NCBI RefSeq assembly: GCF_029714365.1
Contig: NZ_CP121659.1
Coordinates: forward strand, 3,433,001 to 3,497,000
DNA from: Sinorhizobium terangae
GTDB taxonomy: Bacteria > Pseudomonadota > Alphaproteobacteria > Rhizobiales > Rhizobiaceae
DNA length: 64,000 nucleotides
Direction: 5' to 3'
A program made the position numbers and the translations under genes. The notes beneath the pieces were generated by a model that was given only the letters and a program-made list of their open reading frames with translations, had not been told where the DNA came from and ran no database searches. Positions 18,363 to 27,491 of this stretch are shown here, one piece after another. Position 1 is the first letter of the stretch. The number at the start of each line of letters is the position of its first letter.

Positions 18363-21300
18363 TCATCCGCCAAACACGATCAACAAATCCTTGGCGTCGA
18401 TCTGGTCGCCGGCCCTGACCAGCACCTCGGCGATCACGCCGTCCTTTTCGGCATGCAGCGCCGTCTCCATCTTCATCGCCTCAATCGAGAGCAGCACGTC
18501 GCCGGCCTTGACCGGCTGGCCGGTGATGACGGCGACGGTCGAGATGACACCCGGCATCGGCGCGCCGAGATGGGCGGCATTGCCGGCCTCCGCCTTGCGG
18601 CGGATGGCCGCGGAAGCGCCGCGGTTGCGGTCCGGCACCTTGATCGAGCGCGGCTGACCGTTCAGTTCGAAGAACATCTTGACCATGCCCTTCTCGTCGA
18701 TCTCGCCCTGCGCCTGGTTGAGGATGACCAGTGTCTTGCCCTTCTCGATGTCGGCGAAGAGCTCCTCTCCCGGCGCCATGCCGTAAAAATAGGCCGGGGT
18801 CGGCAGCACGCTGACTGGGCCATAGGTCTCGGCGGCGAGCGCATAGTCGGTGAAGACCTTCGGATACATCAGATAAGAGGCGAATTCGAAGTCGGTGACC
18901 TCGCGCCCGAGCTTCTCTTCGATGCTTTTGCGCTCCGCGTCGAGATCGGCAGGCGGCAGCAATGAGCCCGGCACGGCGGTGTAGGGCTCTTCGCCCTTCA
19001 GCACCTTCTTCTGAAGCGCTTCCGGCCAGCCGCCCGGGGGCTGGCCGAGATCGCCCTTGAGCATCGAGACGACCGATTCCGGGAAGGCAATGTCCTTCGC
19101 CGGGTTCTCGACGTCGGCCACCGTCAGGTCCTGGGAAACCATCATCAGCGCCATGTCGCCGACGACCTTCGACGACGGCGTCACCTTGACGATGTCGCCG
19201 AACATCTGGTTGGCGTCGGCGTAGGCCTGCGCCACTTCGTGCCAGCGGGCCTCCAGCCCGAGCGACCGGGCCTGTTCTTTGAGGTTGGTGAACTGCCCAC
19301 CCGGCATTTCGTGCAGGTAGACTTCCGAGGCCGGCCCCTTGAGGTCGCTTTCGAAGGCCGCGTACTGGTGGCGCACCGCCTCCCAGTAGAAGGAAATGCG
19401 GCGGATCCATTCCGGATTGAGGCCCGGATCGCGCTCGGAACCGGCCAGTGCCTCGACGATCGAGCCGAGGCAGGGCTGCGAGGTGTTGCCGGAGAGTGCA
19501 TCCATTGCCGCATCGACGATATCGACACCCGATTCGACCGCCGCAAGCACGGTCGCGGCGGCAATGCCCGAAGTGTCGTGCGTGTGGAAATGGATCGGCA
19601 GGCCGGTCGCTTCCTTCAGCGCCTTGAACAGCACGCGAGCGGCGGCCGGCTTCAGAAGTCCCGCCATGTCCTTGACGGCGATGATGTGGGCGCCGGCCTT
19701 CTCCAGTTCGGCGGCAAGCGCCGTGTAGTACTTCAGGTCGTACTTCGGCCGGGCGGAATTCAGAATGTCGCCGGTATAGCAGATCGCTGCCTCGCAGATC
19801 TTGTTCTCCGCCGCCACCGCGTCCATCGCGACGCGCATGTTCTCCACCCAGTTCAGGCAGTCGAAGACGCGGAAGACGTCGATGCCGCCCTTCGCCGCCT
19901 GCGCGACGAAGTATTTGACGACATTGTCGGGATAGTTCTTGTAGCCGACGCCGTTGGCGCCGCGCAGAAGCATCTGTAGGAGCAGGTTCGGCGCACCCTC
20001 GCGCACCATTGCCAGCCGCTCCCACGGATCCTCGGTGAGAAAGCGCATCGACACGTCGAAGGTCGCGCCACCCCAGCATTCGAGCGAAAACAGATTGGGC
20101 AGCGCCCGGGCATAGGTGCCGGCGATGCGGGCGATGTCATAGGTGCGCATGCGGGTGGCGAGCAGCGACTGGTGGCCGTCGCGCATCGTCGTATCGGTCA
20201 GGAGTACCTGAGGCTGCGCCTTCACCCATTCGGCGAACTTCTTCGGTCCGAGCTGGTCGAGCAGTTGCTTCGTGCCCGGCTTCGCCTCGCCATTGATGAA
20301 CGGCACTACCGGCGCGGCGATGTCGTCATTGGGCTTCGGCCGGCCCTTGGCTTCCGGATGACCGTTGACCGTGACGTCGGCGAGATAGGTGAGTAGCTTG
20401 GTGGCGCGGTCCTGACGCTTCACCTGCTGGAACAGCTCCGGCGTCGTGTCGATAAAGCGCGTCGTGTAGCTGTTGTCCTGGAAATTCGGATGGCTGATGA
20501 TCGCTTCGAGGAAGGTGAGGTTGGTCGCCACGCCGCGGATGCGGAATTCCCTGAGCGCGCGGATCATCCGCTTGATCGCCTCGTCCGGGTTCGGCGCCCA
20601 GGCGGTCACCTTTTCGAGCAGCGGATCGTAGTAGCGGGTGATCACCGCGCCGGAATAGGCCGTCCCGCCGTCAAGCCGGATGCCGAAACCGGTGGCGCCG
20701 CGATAGGCGGTGATGCGGCCGTAGTCGGGGATGAAGTTCTGTTCGGGATCTTCAGTCGTGATACGGCACTGCAGCGCGTGGCCGTTGAGGCGGATGTCCT
20801 CCTGGCGCGGCACGCCCGATTCCGGCGCGCCGATGGCAAAGCCGTCGAGGATGTGGATCTGGGCTTTCACGATGTCGATGCCGGTGACGACCTCGGTTAC
20901 GGTGTGCTCGACCTGAATGCGCGGATTGACCTCGATGAAGTAGAATTTGCCCGTGTCGGCGTCCATCAGATATTCGACCGTGCCGGCGCCGATATAATTG
21001 GTGGCCTTGGCGATCTTCAGCGAATAGTCGGCGAGTTCCTGCCGCTGCGCGTCGGTCAAATAGGGCGCCGGCGCACGCTCGACGACCTTCTGGTTGCGCC
21101 GCTGGATCGAGCAGTCGCGCTCGAAGAGATGCACGACGTTGCCGTGGGTGTCGCCCAGGACTTGGCTTTCGACGTGGCGGGCACGCTCGACCAGCTTTTC
21201 GAGATAGACCTCATCCTTGCCGAAGGCGGCCTTCGCCTCGCGCTTGGCCTCGGTCACTTCGCGGATCAGGTCTTTCGGGTCGCGGATCGCCCGCATGCCG

Positions 21301-21821
21301 CGGCCGCCGCCGCCCCAGGAAGCCTTCAGCATCACCGGATAGCCGATCTCGGCGGCGAGCCGCTTCACCTCCTCCGGATCGTCCGGCAGCGGCTCGGTCG
21401 CCGGCACGACCGGCACGCCGATCGAGATCGCCAGGTTGCGCGCCGCCACCTTGTTGCCGAGCTGGCGCATCGTCTCCGGCTTCGGGCCGATGAAGGTGAT
21501 GCCGTTGGCGGCGCAGGCTTCCGCAAACTCCGGACTTTCGGACAAGAGACCGTAGCCCGGATGAATGGCGTCGGCGCCGGACAGTTTCGCGACGCGGATC
21601 ACCTCGTCGATCGACAGATAGCTTTCGATCGGGCCGAGATCGCGGGCAAGATGCGGGCCGCGTCCGACCTGATAGCTCTCGTCCGCCTTGAAGCGGTGCA
21701 GCGCCAGTTTGTCCTCCTCAGCCCATATCGCGACCGTTTTAAGTCCCAGTTCGTTGGCCGCGCGGAAGACGCGGATGGCAATTTCGGAACGGTTGGCAAC
21801 AAGGATCTTAGAGATGGGCAA
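18363..21821 (-). CDS. pyc: pyruvate carboxylase
   Basis: Biotin- and ATP-dependent enzyme making oxaloacetate from pyruvate and bicarbonate, the main anaplerotic step. 1152 residues: biotin carboxylase (about 1-450, starting ISKILVANRSEIAIRVFRAA and containing the ATP-grasp glycine loop SWGGGGRGM), carboxyltransferase (about 535-830, with DTTMRDGHQSLLATRMRT), the PC-type central domain, and a C-terminal biotinyl domain with the carrier lysine in EAMKMET near residue 1115. The start is a TTG at 21821 after GAGGAG, giving the length I recall for the Sinorhizobium enzyme; the ATG at 21860 adds a non-conserved leader. Confidence 0.96.
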   Translation of the reverse strand: MPISKILVANRSEIAIRVFRAANELGLKTVAIWAEEDKLALHRFKADESYQVGRGPHLARDLGPIESYLSIDEVIRVAKLSGADAIHPGYGLLSESPEFAEACAANGITFIGPKPETMRQLGNKVAARNLAISIGVPVVPATEPLPDDPEEVKRLAAEIGYPVMLKASWGGGGRGMRAIRDPKDLIREVTEAKREAKAAFGKDEVYLEKLVERARHVESQVLGDTHGNVVHLFERDCSIQRRNQKVVERAPAPYLTDAQRQELADYSLKIAKATNYIGAGTVEYLMDADTGKFYFIEVNPRIQVEHTVTEVVTGIDIVKAQIHILDGFAIGAPESGVPRQEDIRLNGHALQCRITTEDPEQNFIPDYGRITAYRGATGFGIRLDGGTAYSGAVITRYYDPLLEKVTAWAPNPDEAIKRMIRALREFRIRGVATNLTFLEAIISHPNFQDNSYTTRFIDTTPELFQQVKRQDRATKLLTYLADVTVNGHPEAKGRPKPNDDIAAPVVPFINGEAKPGTKQLLDQLGPKKFAEWVKAQPQVLLTDTTMRDGHQSLLATRMRTYDIARIAGTYARALPNLFSLECWGGATFDVSMRFLTEDPWERLAMVREGAPNLLLQMLLRGANGVGYKNYPDNVVKYFVAQAAKGGIDVFRVFDCLNWVENMRVAMDAVAAENKICEAAICYTGDILNSARPKYDLKYYTALAAELEKAGAHIIAVKDMAGLLKPAAARVLFKALKEATGLPIHFHTHDTSGIAAATVLAAVESGVDIVDAAMDALSGNTSQPCLGSIVEALAGSERDPGLNPEWIRRISFYWEAVRHQYAAFESDLKGPASEVYLHEMPGGQFTNLKEQARSLGLEARWHEVAQAYADANQMFGDIVKVTPSSKVVGDMALMMVSQDLTVADVENPAKDIAFPESVVSMLKGDLGQPPGGWPEALQKKVLKGEEPYTAVPGSLLPPADLDAERKSIEEKLGREVTDFEFASYLMYPKVFTDYALAAETYGPVSVLPTPAYFYGMAPGEELFADIEKGKTLVILNQAQGEIDEKGMVKMFFELNGQPRSIKVPDRNRGASAAIRRKAEAGNAAHLGAPMPGVISTVAVITGQPVKAGDVLLSIEAMKMETALHAEKDGVIAEVLVRAGDQIDAKDLLIVFGG

Positions 21822-21934
21822 GTCGGTCTCCTCAAGACTTGAAACGCGGGAATGCTGCACCCGCGAAATAAAGTTTTAGCGAGTCACTTGAGGAAGTGCA
21901 ATTTCAGATGCGACACCGAACCTGGCCCATTCGG

Positions 21935-22921
21935 TCACTCGGCTCCAGGTCGGAACAGTTCCCACCCGGGGCCGGAGGCCACCGCCTCTGGCCTGCCGGC
22001 CATCTCCCCCATAAGGGGGAGAACAGATGTGGCACCCCTTTGCGCTTCGTCAGCACTGTTCCCAGTTGCAGCACCGTATTGTTTGGAGCGAGGAGCAGGC
22101 CGCAAGTATTCTCCCCCCTTGTGGGGGAGATGGCCGGCAGGCCAAAGGGGGTCTGGCTCAGCGCCTGGTTGAGAACGGACTAAGAAATCAGCCCCAGACG
22201 GAAGGCGATGGCGACGACGTGATGGCGGTTCTTCGCCTTCGAGCTTTTCCTGAATGCCGTTCATGTACCAGTCGACCGTGTGGCTCGATATGTCGAGGAC
22301 CTTGCTGATGTCGTTCGACGTCATGCCGTCGGCAAGATAGTTCAGCGCCTCCATTTCGCGCCGCGTCATCTGGACTTCGACGCGCGAGATAAGCTCGGCC
22401 ATGATTTCCGGATCGGTGAGCTCCAGCAGCTTCCAGAAGAGCCTCTTGGCGATCGCGTCGAAAAGGCTCAATTCGACCGGGCTGAGGTCCACCACGCGGC
22501 CACCGACCGTGAGATTGCCCATCAGGCCGCGCCGGCCGTGCACCGGGAAAATATAGCCGTCGAAGAGGCCGTGATTGCGGGCCTCGACCATCATGCTTTC
22601 CATGCGCTTGCGATGCGGATCCGAGCGGAAGGCCGCAAGCGTGTCGCGCCAGCGGAAGCCGCGCTGGGCATGGCCGAGATAGCGGATCGTCGGATCGATG
22701 ACGACATATTTCTTGCGGATGTAGATCTGCGGCCAGCCGTCCGGCCAGCGGCCGGCAAGGAGCAGCCTCAGTGGGTTCTCATGGGGTTTGGGCTGGCGCA
22801 CGACACCGTAGAAGTCGAAACCGCAACGATCGAGCAGCCGTTCGAACTCGGGCAGAATCTCCTCGCGCGTCTTCATCTCCTCCAGGAGCGCCAGAAACTG
22901 AACGAGCAACGTGATATTCAT
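21935..22921 (-). CDS. LuxR-family regulator with frameshifted C-terminus
   Basis: Transcription factor with an N-terminal autoinducer-binding-like domain (about residues 1-165, including FYGVVRQ and WPQIYIRKKYVVIDPTI) and a C-terminal LuxR helix-turn-helix (MTRREMEALNYLADGMTSND, SHTVDWYMNGIQEKL). After QEKL the open frame continues about 85 residues through a palindromic repeat, which is unlike the family. Dropping one base (the C at 22240 on the plus strand) restores a typical ending, KAKNRHHVVAIAFRLGLIS, with a stop at 22180-22182. So the gene has a one-base insertion, or the sequence an error; the ancestral gene would be 22180-22921, about 247 residues. Confidence 0.8.
   Translation of the reverse strand: MNITLLVQFLALLEEMKTREEILPEFERLLDRCGFDFYGVVRQPKPHENPLRLLLAGRWPDGWPQIYIRKKYVVIDPTIRYLGHAQRGFRWRDTLAAFRSDPHRKRMESMMVEARNHGLFDGYIFPVHGRRGLMGNLTVGGRVVDLSPVELSLFDAIAKRLFWKLLELTDPEIMAELISRVEVQMTRREMEALNYLADGMTSNDISKVLDISSHTVDWYMNGIQEKLEGEEPPSRRRHRLPSGADFLVRSQPGAEPDPLWPAGHLPHKGGEYLRPAPRSKQYGAATGNSADEAQRGATSVLPLMGEMAGRPEAVASGPGWELFRPGAE
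21985..22151. repeat. Inverted pair of palindromic elements (CTCCCCC subtype)
   Basis: CCTCTGGCCTGCCGGCCATC and a CTCCCCCATAAGGGGGAG hairpin (21985-22023) recur inverted at about 22108-22151. The two copies flank about 85 bases. This subtype differs from the CCCCGC palindromes elsewhere. The frameshifted LuxR frame reads through it. Confidence 0.75.
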
Positions 22922-23309
22922 GGAACACCTTCAGGTCGAGAATGCGAGGGTCGCAGCGCATGAGGACCTCACATGAACGCGCCGTTCAGAAGCCATTCAT
23001 GTTGCAACCGCGATAATTCTTCTTATCACGCCCGGTCTTGTACGAAACCTGCAAAATATCGGAATGGAGGCAAAGATAGCGGACTATGGATTATCCCGCC
23101 AATCCTCCCTTGGCACCGGATCTTCCCGCAAGTCAGCAGAGTTTTGCCTCCACGTTTTCGGCAGGAATTTCACAGGCCGCCCAGTGGGGCTTTGACGGCC
23201 CGGCACGGTGGGAAGAATTCCCCCACCCCGGATCGCCAAAGGCGCAAATGCACTGCCGCATCGAAACATTGCTGCGGCGCAACATCCGATGCCCAGAAGG
23301 GGTGAGACA
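22922..23309. other. Intergenic region upstream of ndvA
   Basis: 388 bases between the divergent LuxR-type gene and ndvA. No convincing gene or repeat seen; overlapping short frames have no ribosome binding site or family resemblance. It must contain both promoters, and the ndvA start site AGAAGGGG lies at its end. Confidence 0.5.
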
Positions 23310-25067
23310 GTGTCTTTGTTCCAGGTGTATGCAAGAGCGCTTCAGTATCTTGCCGTTCACAAATTCCGCGTCGGGGCGATCGTCATCGCCAACATCGTGC
23401 TTGCCGTCGTCACGATTGCCGAGCCGATTCTCTTTGGCCGAATCATCGACGCGATCTCGTCGCAAAAGGAAGTCGCGCCGGTGCTCTTCCTGTGGGCGGG
23501 TTTCGGCATCTTCAATACCGTCGCCTTCGTGCTCGTCTCCCGCGGGGCCGACCGCCTTGCGCATGGCCGGCGGGCGTCGCTCCTGACCGAAGCCTTCGGG
23601 CGGATCATCTCCATGCCGCTCTCCTGGCACAGCCAGCGCGGCACCTCCAACGCGCTGCACACGCTGCTTCGCGCCTGCGAGACCCTCTTCGGTCTCTGGC
23701 TCGAAGGCATGCGGCAGCACCTGTCGACCGTCGTCGCACTCGCGCTCCTGGTGCCGACCGCCTTCTCCATGGACGTCCGCCTGTCGATCGTCCTCGTCAT
23801 CCTCGGCGTGGCCTATGTGGCGATCAGCAAGGTCGTGATGGACCGCACGAAGGACGGCCAGGCGTCCGTCGAGAACCACTACCATACGGTTTTCTCCCAC
23901 GTCTCCGATGCGATCAGCAACGTTTCCGTGGTGCACAGCTACAACCGCATCGAGGCTGAAACGCACGAACTGAAGAAGTTCACCGAGCGGCTGCTGTCGG
24001 CGCAGTATCCGGTGCTCGACTGGTGGGCACTCGCCAGCGCGCTCAACCGCATGGCCTCGACCATCTCGATGATGGCGATCCTCGTCATCGGCACGGTTCT
24101 GGTGCAGAGCGGCGAGCTCGGCGTCGGCAAGGTCGTTGCCTTCATCGGCTTTGCCAACCTCCTGATCGGCCGGCTCGACCAGATGAAGGCCTTTGCCACC
24201 CAGATCTTCGAGGCGCGCGCCAAGCTCGAGGACTTCTATAACCTCGAGGATTCGGTCCGCGAACGCGAAGAGCCGGCCGGCGCCAAGGAATTGACCGGCG
24301 TCGTCGGCGAGGTGGAATTCCGCGACGTGTCCTTCGACTTCGCCAATACGAACCAGGGCGTACATAACGTCTCCTTCACGGCGAAGGCCGGCCAGACGAT
24401 CGCCATCGTCGGCCCCACCGGCGCCGGCAAGACGACGCTCGTCAACCTGCTGCAGCGGGTCCATGATCCGAAGCACGGCCAGATCCTGATCGACGGCGTC
24501 GACATCTCGACGGTCACCCGCAAGTCGCTGCGCCGGTCGATCGCCACGGTCTTCCAGGATGCGGGCCTCATGAACCGCTCGATCGGCGACAACATCCGCC
24601 TCGGCCGCGACGACGCCTCGCTCGACGAGGTCATGGCCGCCGCCGAAGCCGCAGCCGCCGCCGACTTCATCGAAAGCCGCATGAACGGCTACGACACCCT
24701 CGTCGGCGAGCGCGGCAACCGCCTCTCGGGTGGCGAGCGCCAGCGCGTTGCCATCGCCCGCGCGATCCTCAAGAACTCGCCGATCCTGGTACTCGACGAG
24801 GCGACAAGCGCGCTCGACGTCGAGACCGAGGCCCGCGTGAAGGACGCGATCGATATGCTGCGCAAGGATCGCACCACCTTCATCATCGCCCACCGCCTGT
24901 CGACGGTGCGCGAGGCCGACCTCGTCGTCTTCATGGATCAGGGCCGGGTCGTCGAAATGGGCGGCTTCAACGAGCTCAGCCAGAGCAACGGCCGCTTCGC
25001 CGCGCTGCTGCGCGCCAGCGGTATTCTCACGGACGAGGATGTCCGCAAGAGCCTCACGGCGGCGTGA
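23310..25067 (+). CDS. ndvA: cyclic beta-1,2-glucan exporter NdvA (ChvA)
   Basis: ABC exporter that moves cyclic beta-1,2-glucan made by NdvB across the inner membrane; needed for nodule invasion and hypo-osmotic growth in Sinorhizobium and for attachment in Agrobacterium. 585 residues from the GTG start: six-helix membrane domain (about 15-300), then the nucleotide-binding domain with Walker A GPTGAGKTT near 367, signature LSGGERQRVAIARA near 471 and Walker B ILVLDEATSALD near 490. The GTG follows AGAAGGGG; a frame open to 23208 would give the roughly 30-residue longer form used in some older descriptions. Close match to the remembered S. meliloti protein along its length. Confidence 0.96.
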   Translation: MSLFQVYARALQYLAVHKFRVGAIVIANIVLAVVTIAEPILFGRIIDAISSQKEVAPVLFLWAGFGIFNTVAFVLVSRGADRLAHGRRASLLTEAFGRIISMPLSWHSQRGTSNALHTLLRACETLFGLWLEGMRQHLSTVVALALLVPTAFSMDVRLSIVLVILGVAYVAISKVVMDRTKDGQASVENHYHTVFSHVSDAISNVSVVHSYNRIEAETHELKKFTERLLSAQYPVLDWWALASALNRMASTISMMAILVIGTVLVQSGELGVGKVVAFIGFANLLIGRLDQMKAFATQIFEARAKLEDFYNLEDSVREREEPAGAKELTGVVGEVEFRDVSFDFANTNQGVHNVSFTAKAGQTIAIVGPTGAGKTTLVNLLQRVHDPKHGQILIDGVDISTVTRKSLRRSIATVFQDAGLMNRSIGDNIRLGRDDASLDEVMAAAEAAAAADFIESRMNGYDTLVGERGNRLSGGERQRVAIARAILKNSPILVLDEATSALDVETEARVKDAIDMLRKDRTTFIIAHRLSTVREADLVVFMDQGRVVEMGGFNELSQSNGRFAALLRASGILTDEDVRKSLTAA

Positions 25068-25087
25068 TATCGGTAGACGTCAGATTA

Positions 25088-25121
25088 AATGCCCCGGCCA
25101 TGCCGGGGCATTCTTGTTTTT
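25088..25121. terminator. Bidirectional terminator after ndvA
   Basis: AATGCCCCGGC pairs perfectly with GCCGGGGCATT around three bases, followed by TCTTGTTTTT on the plus strand and TTTAATCT on the minus strand. It ends ndvA and lies just past the nitrilase stop on the other strand. Confidence 0.85.
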
Positions 25122-25133
25122 AGTCAATGGGAC

Positions 25134-25970
25134 TCAGTATCTGCTTCTGTTGAGGCTTCTGAGATCATTCACCATTTTCTCCCGGTAGATCTCTCCCTGC
25201 CTTGCCCTGGCCCGCCAGGGACGGGCCTTTTGAAGCGGGACTTCGTAAGCCGGATCGGCCCGGTCGAGCGTCGCGATCGCTAGGCTGGGCTCAAGCGATT
25301 GCGAGCATCGATTGATCCACTGTCCATCGGGGCCGATCATGCCTCCGACGCCCTTGTGGGCTTTTTGTGCTGGTGTCGCGGCGGCGATCCAAAGGCAGTT
25401 CAGCCCCGCATGTGCCTGCAGCGCGATTTGGAAGTGCGGTGGAATGCCATAGGAGGAAAACAGAACCGCATCGACGCCGAGACGCTCGTATTCGGCGAAT
25501 ACCTCCGGAAACTGGCACTCGATGCATACCGCGCAGCCGAAACGATGGCCATCGACCTCGAACGTGATCGGCTGTACTCCCGGCGTATACCAGCCGCCGA
25601 GTTCGCTGTTCGAAAGATATCTCTTGTCGTATCTCGTAAGCAGCCTTCCATCGTCCGCAAACACGTAGAGGCTGTTGTGGGGCGGATAACCCCCCGAGAG
25701 CCGATGCGCAGCACCGACGACGGCAAAGATGCGGAGTTGTCGGCAGACCTCGGCTATGGACCGAAGCTCGGCTTCCTGTCGATCCCAATCGAAATCCCGC
25801 CAGCGATCAGGACTTCCTATTTGCGGCTTCGCATAGCCCGACAGCGCACCTTCGCAGAAGTTGATCACACGCGCGGCCTGACGCGCGGCGCTGTTGATCA
25901 GCTCGCGTATCACTGCTCCATTCACCGCAATCTCCGGCGAGACGTCACTCTGTGCTGTCGCTACTTTCAA
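25134..25970 (-). CDS. carbon-nitrogen hydrolase (nitrilase superfamily)
   Basis: 278-residue amidase/nitrilase-fold enzyme hydrolysing a carbon-nitrogen bond in a small molecule. The catalytic triad is visible: Glu in INFCEGALSGY (residue 40), Lys in RYDKRYLSNSELGGW, and Cys in CAVCIECQFPEVF, followed by GVDAVLFSSYG. Substrate is unknown. It sits alone between ndvA and the OpgC gene, with terminator-like hairpins on both sides, and its codon use looks less GC-biased than its neighbours, so it may be a later insertion in the glucan locus. Confidence 0.85.
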   Translation of the reverse strand: MKVATAQSDVSPEIAVNGAVIRELINSAARQAARVINFCEGALSGYAKPQIGSPDRWRDFDWDRQEAELRSIAEVCRQLRIFAVVGAAHRLSGGYPPHNSLYVFADDGRLLTRYDKRYLSNSELGGWYTPGVQPITFEVDGHRFGCAVCIECQFPEVFAEYERLGVDAVLFSSYGIPPHFQIALQAHAGLNCLWIAAATPAQKAHKGVGGMIGPDGQWINRCSQSLEPSLAIATLDRADPAYEVPLQKARPWRARARQGEIYREKMVNDLRSLNRSRY

Positions 25971-26018
25971 CCGAAATGCCCTATTGCACGCGAATCAATG
26001 ATCGCGTGGGCATGTTAA

Positions 26019-26039
26019 CGCGGATCGTGGCGATCCGCG
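26019..26039 (-). terminator. Possible terminator of the OpgC gene
   Basis: CGCGGATCG-TGG-CGATCCGCG is a perfect 9-bp stem 20 bases past the OpgC stop. The T run after it on the minus strand is short, so termination is only probable. Confidence 0.4.
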
Positions 26040-26059
26040 CTACGCCGCTGACAACTCTG

Positions 26060-27265
26060 CTACACAGCTCTGAGCGGCTTTGCCACCGCCACGTCCTTCA
26101 GCCATTCGAGGTAATAGGCATAGACGAAGTGGAGCCCGATGCCGGCGATGACAAAGAGCGAGCCGATGATCGGGTTTTTGCCGGTGACGAAGAGAAGCAC
26201 CTGGCCTGCCATCGCAAGAATCGTCCCGAAGATGAAGACGGCCAGCGAATGCCGGCCGATCATCACCAGCGGATGATTGTTCTCAAGTCTGGTCAGCCGG
26301 CTGATGACAGGGGTGATCGCGAGCAGATAGGCGAGCGCAAGCACATGCAGGAGCCGCGTCAGCGACAGGAAGGTCTTGTCGAAGCCGGTCAGAACCGCCG
26401 GCAGCCCGAAGGAGAAGTCGATGTTCCACCAGGAGAACAGGACCCAGAAGGCGGAGACGGTGAGATAGGCGGCGGAAACCCCGATCAGCAACCAGTGTCG
26501 CGGCAGGCGCCCGCCGGCGCGGACGTGATTCATGGAGAGGATGCCGATGACGAATAGGAACTGCCAAGACCAGGGATTGAGGAACCAATAGCCCTCGTCG
26601 AGGAAGTTGGACGGCACCAGCTTGAACCAGCCGGCGGCGAGCCACAGCGCCGCCGATAGCGCAAGGAGCAGCCAGCGCCCCACCACATTCAGCCACAGGA
26701 TACCCGGCAGCATCAGGAACAGTGCTGCATAGAGCGACAGGATATTGTTGTAGCCGAGTTGATGCCCAAGCAGGACCATCGCGACGATGCCCTGCTCGGC
26801 CTGCTCGACGATCGGCCGGATGTTGATTTCGCCGATTAGGTCCTGGCGGCCGAAATAGAGCGCGCCGCCCGCGAAAATCGCCAGCGTCACGACGCTCGTC
26901 ATGATATGGGCGACATAGAGCGTCAGCGCACGCCGCCACATTTTCAGGGTCAGGGCCAGTCTTGCGCCGGCGACGAATTTTCCGCCATAGGCAGCACCGA
27001 CCGCCAGCCCTGAGATCAGCACGAAGGCCTCGGCGGAATCCGAGAAGCCGATGTTCTTGTGCGTCAGATATTCGAGATACTGGCCTGGGACGTGGTTGAT
27101 GAAGATCGTCAGCAGGCAGAGTGCGCGGAAGACGTCGAGGCGTGTGTCGCGCTCGGTAGCCGGCACAGGGCGAGGAACGCTGATCCTGGACTGGTTGGAG
27201 CCGGGATCTTGGTGATCCGAGCCGGCAGCCTTGATCGGTTCCTTGCCAAATGTCATTTGCAGCAT
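26060..27265 (-). CDS. opgC: OpgC-family membrane protein (glucan succinyl/acyltransferase)
   Basis: Inner-membrane protein with about ten hydrophobic segments and the OpgC-type N-terminus TRLDVFRALCLLTIFINHVPG. OpgC proteins add succinyl groups to periplasmic osmoregulated glucans (shown in E. coli and Rhodobacter as I recall). Placed between the exporter gene ndvA and the synthase gene ndvB, it is very likely the enzyme that decorates the cyclic beta-1,2-glucan. Starts at 27265 (MLQMTFG) or 27256 (MTFG) are close; a frame open to 27361 is less likely. Confidence 0.85.
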   Translation of the reverse strand: MLQMTFGKEPIKAAGSDHQDPGSNQSRISVPRPVPATERDTRLDVFRALCLLTIFINHVPGQYLEYLTHKNIGFSDSAEAFVLISGLAVGAAYGGKFVAGARLALTLKMWRRALTLYVAHIMTSVVTLAIFAGGALYFGRQDLIGEINIRPIVEQAEQGIVAMVLLGHQLGYNNILSLYAALFLMLPGILWLNVVGRWLLLALSAALWLAAGWFKLVPSNFLDEGYWFLNPWSWQFLFVIGILSMNHVRAGGRLPRHWLLIGVSAAYLTVSAFWVLFSWWNIDFSFGLPAVLTGFDKTFLSLTRLLHVLALAYLLAITPVISRLTRLENNHPLVMIGRHSLAVFIFGTILAMAGQVLLFVTGKNPIIGSLFVIAGIGLHFVYAYYLEWLKDVAVAKPLRAV

Positions 27266-27432
27266 GCGGTCTGGTATCCGGGATTTGGCGCCCCGCCCTA
27301 CCCCTGTTGAAAACAGGATGCCGAAAACGCGCCCAGGCGATCTCCGAGTGGCTTTCGGCACCGTCGATGAAGCGCGATCCCGAACACTGCAAAGTGCGAC
27401 AGGGGATCGCGGCTGAAACTGTGCGGCAAACG

Positions 27433-27468
27433 AAAACCGGCTTTGCCCGTCTGGTACAAAGCCGGCTT
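27433..27468 (-). terminator. Rho-independent terminator of ndvB
   Basis: On the minus strand CCGGCTTTG pairs perfectly with CAAAGCCGG (plus strand 27437-27445 and 27457-27465) and is followed by TTTTCGTTT, about 30 bases past the ndvB stop. Confidence 0.7.
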
Positions 27469-27491
27469 CCTCCCATGCTCAATTCCGGCGG

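Noticed and set aside
22973..23305. 110-codon plus-strand frame before ndvA
   Set aside because: No ribosome binding site or family match; it runs into the ndvA start region in another frame.
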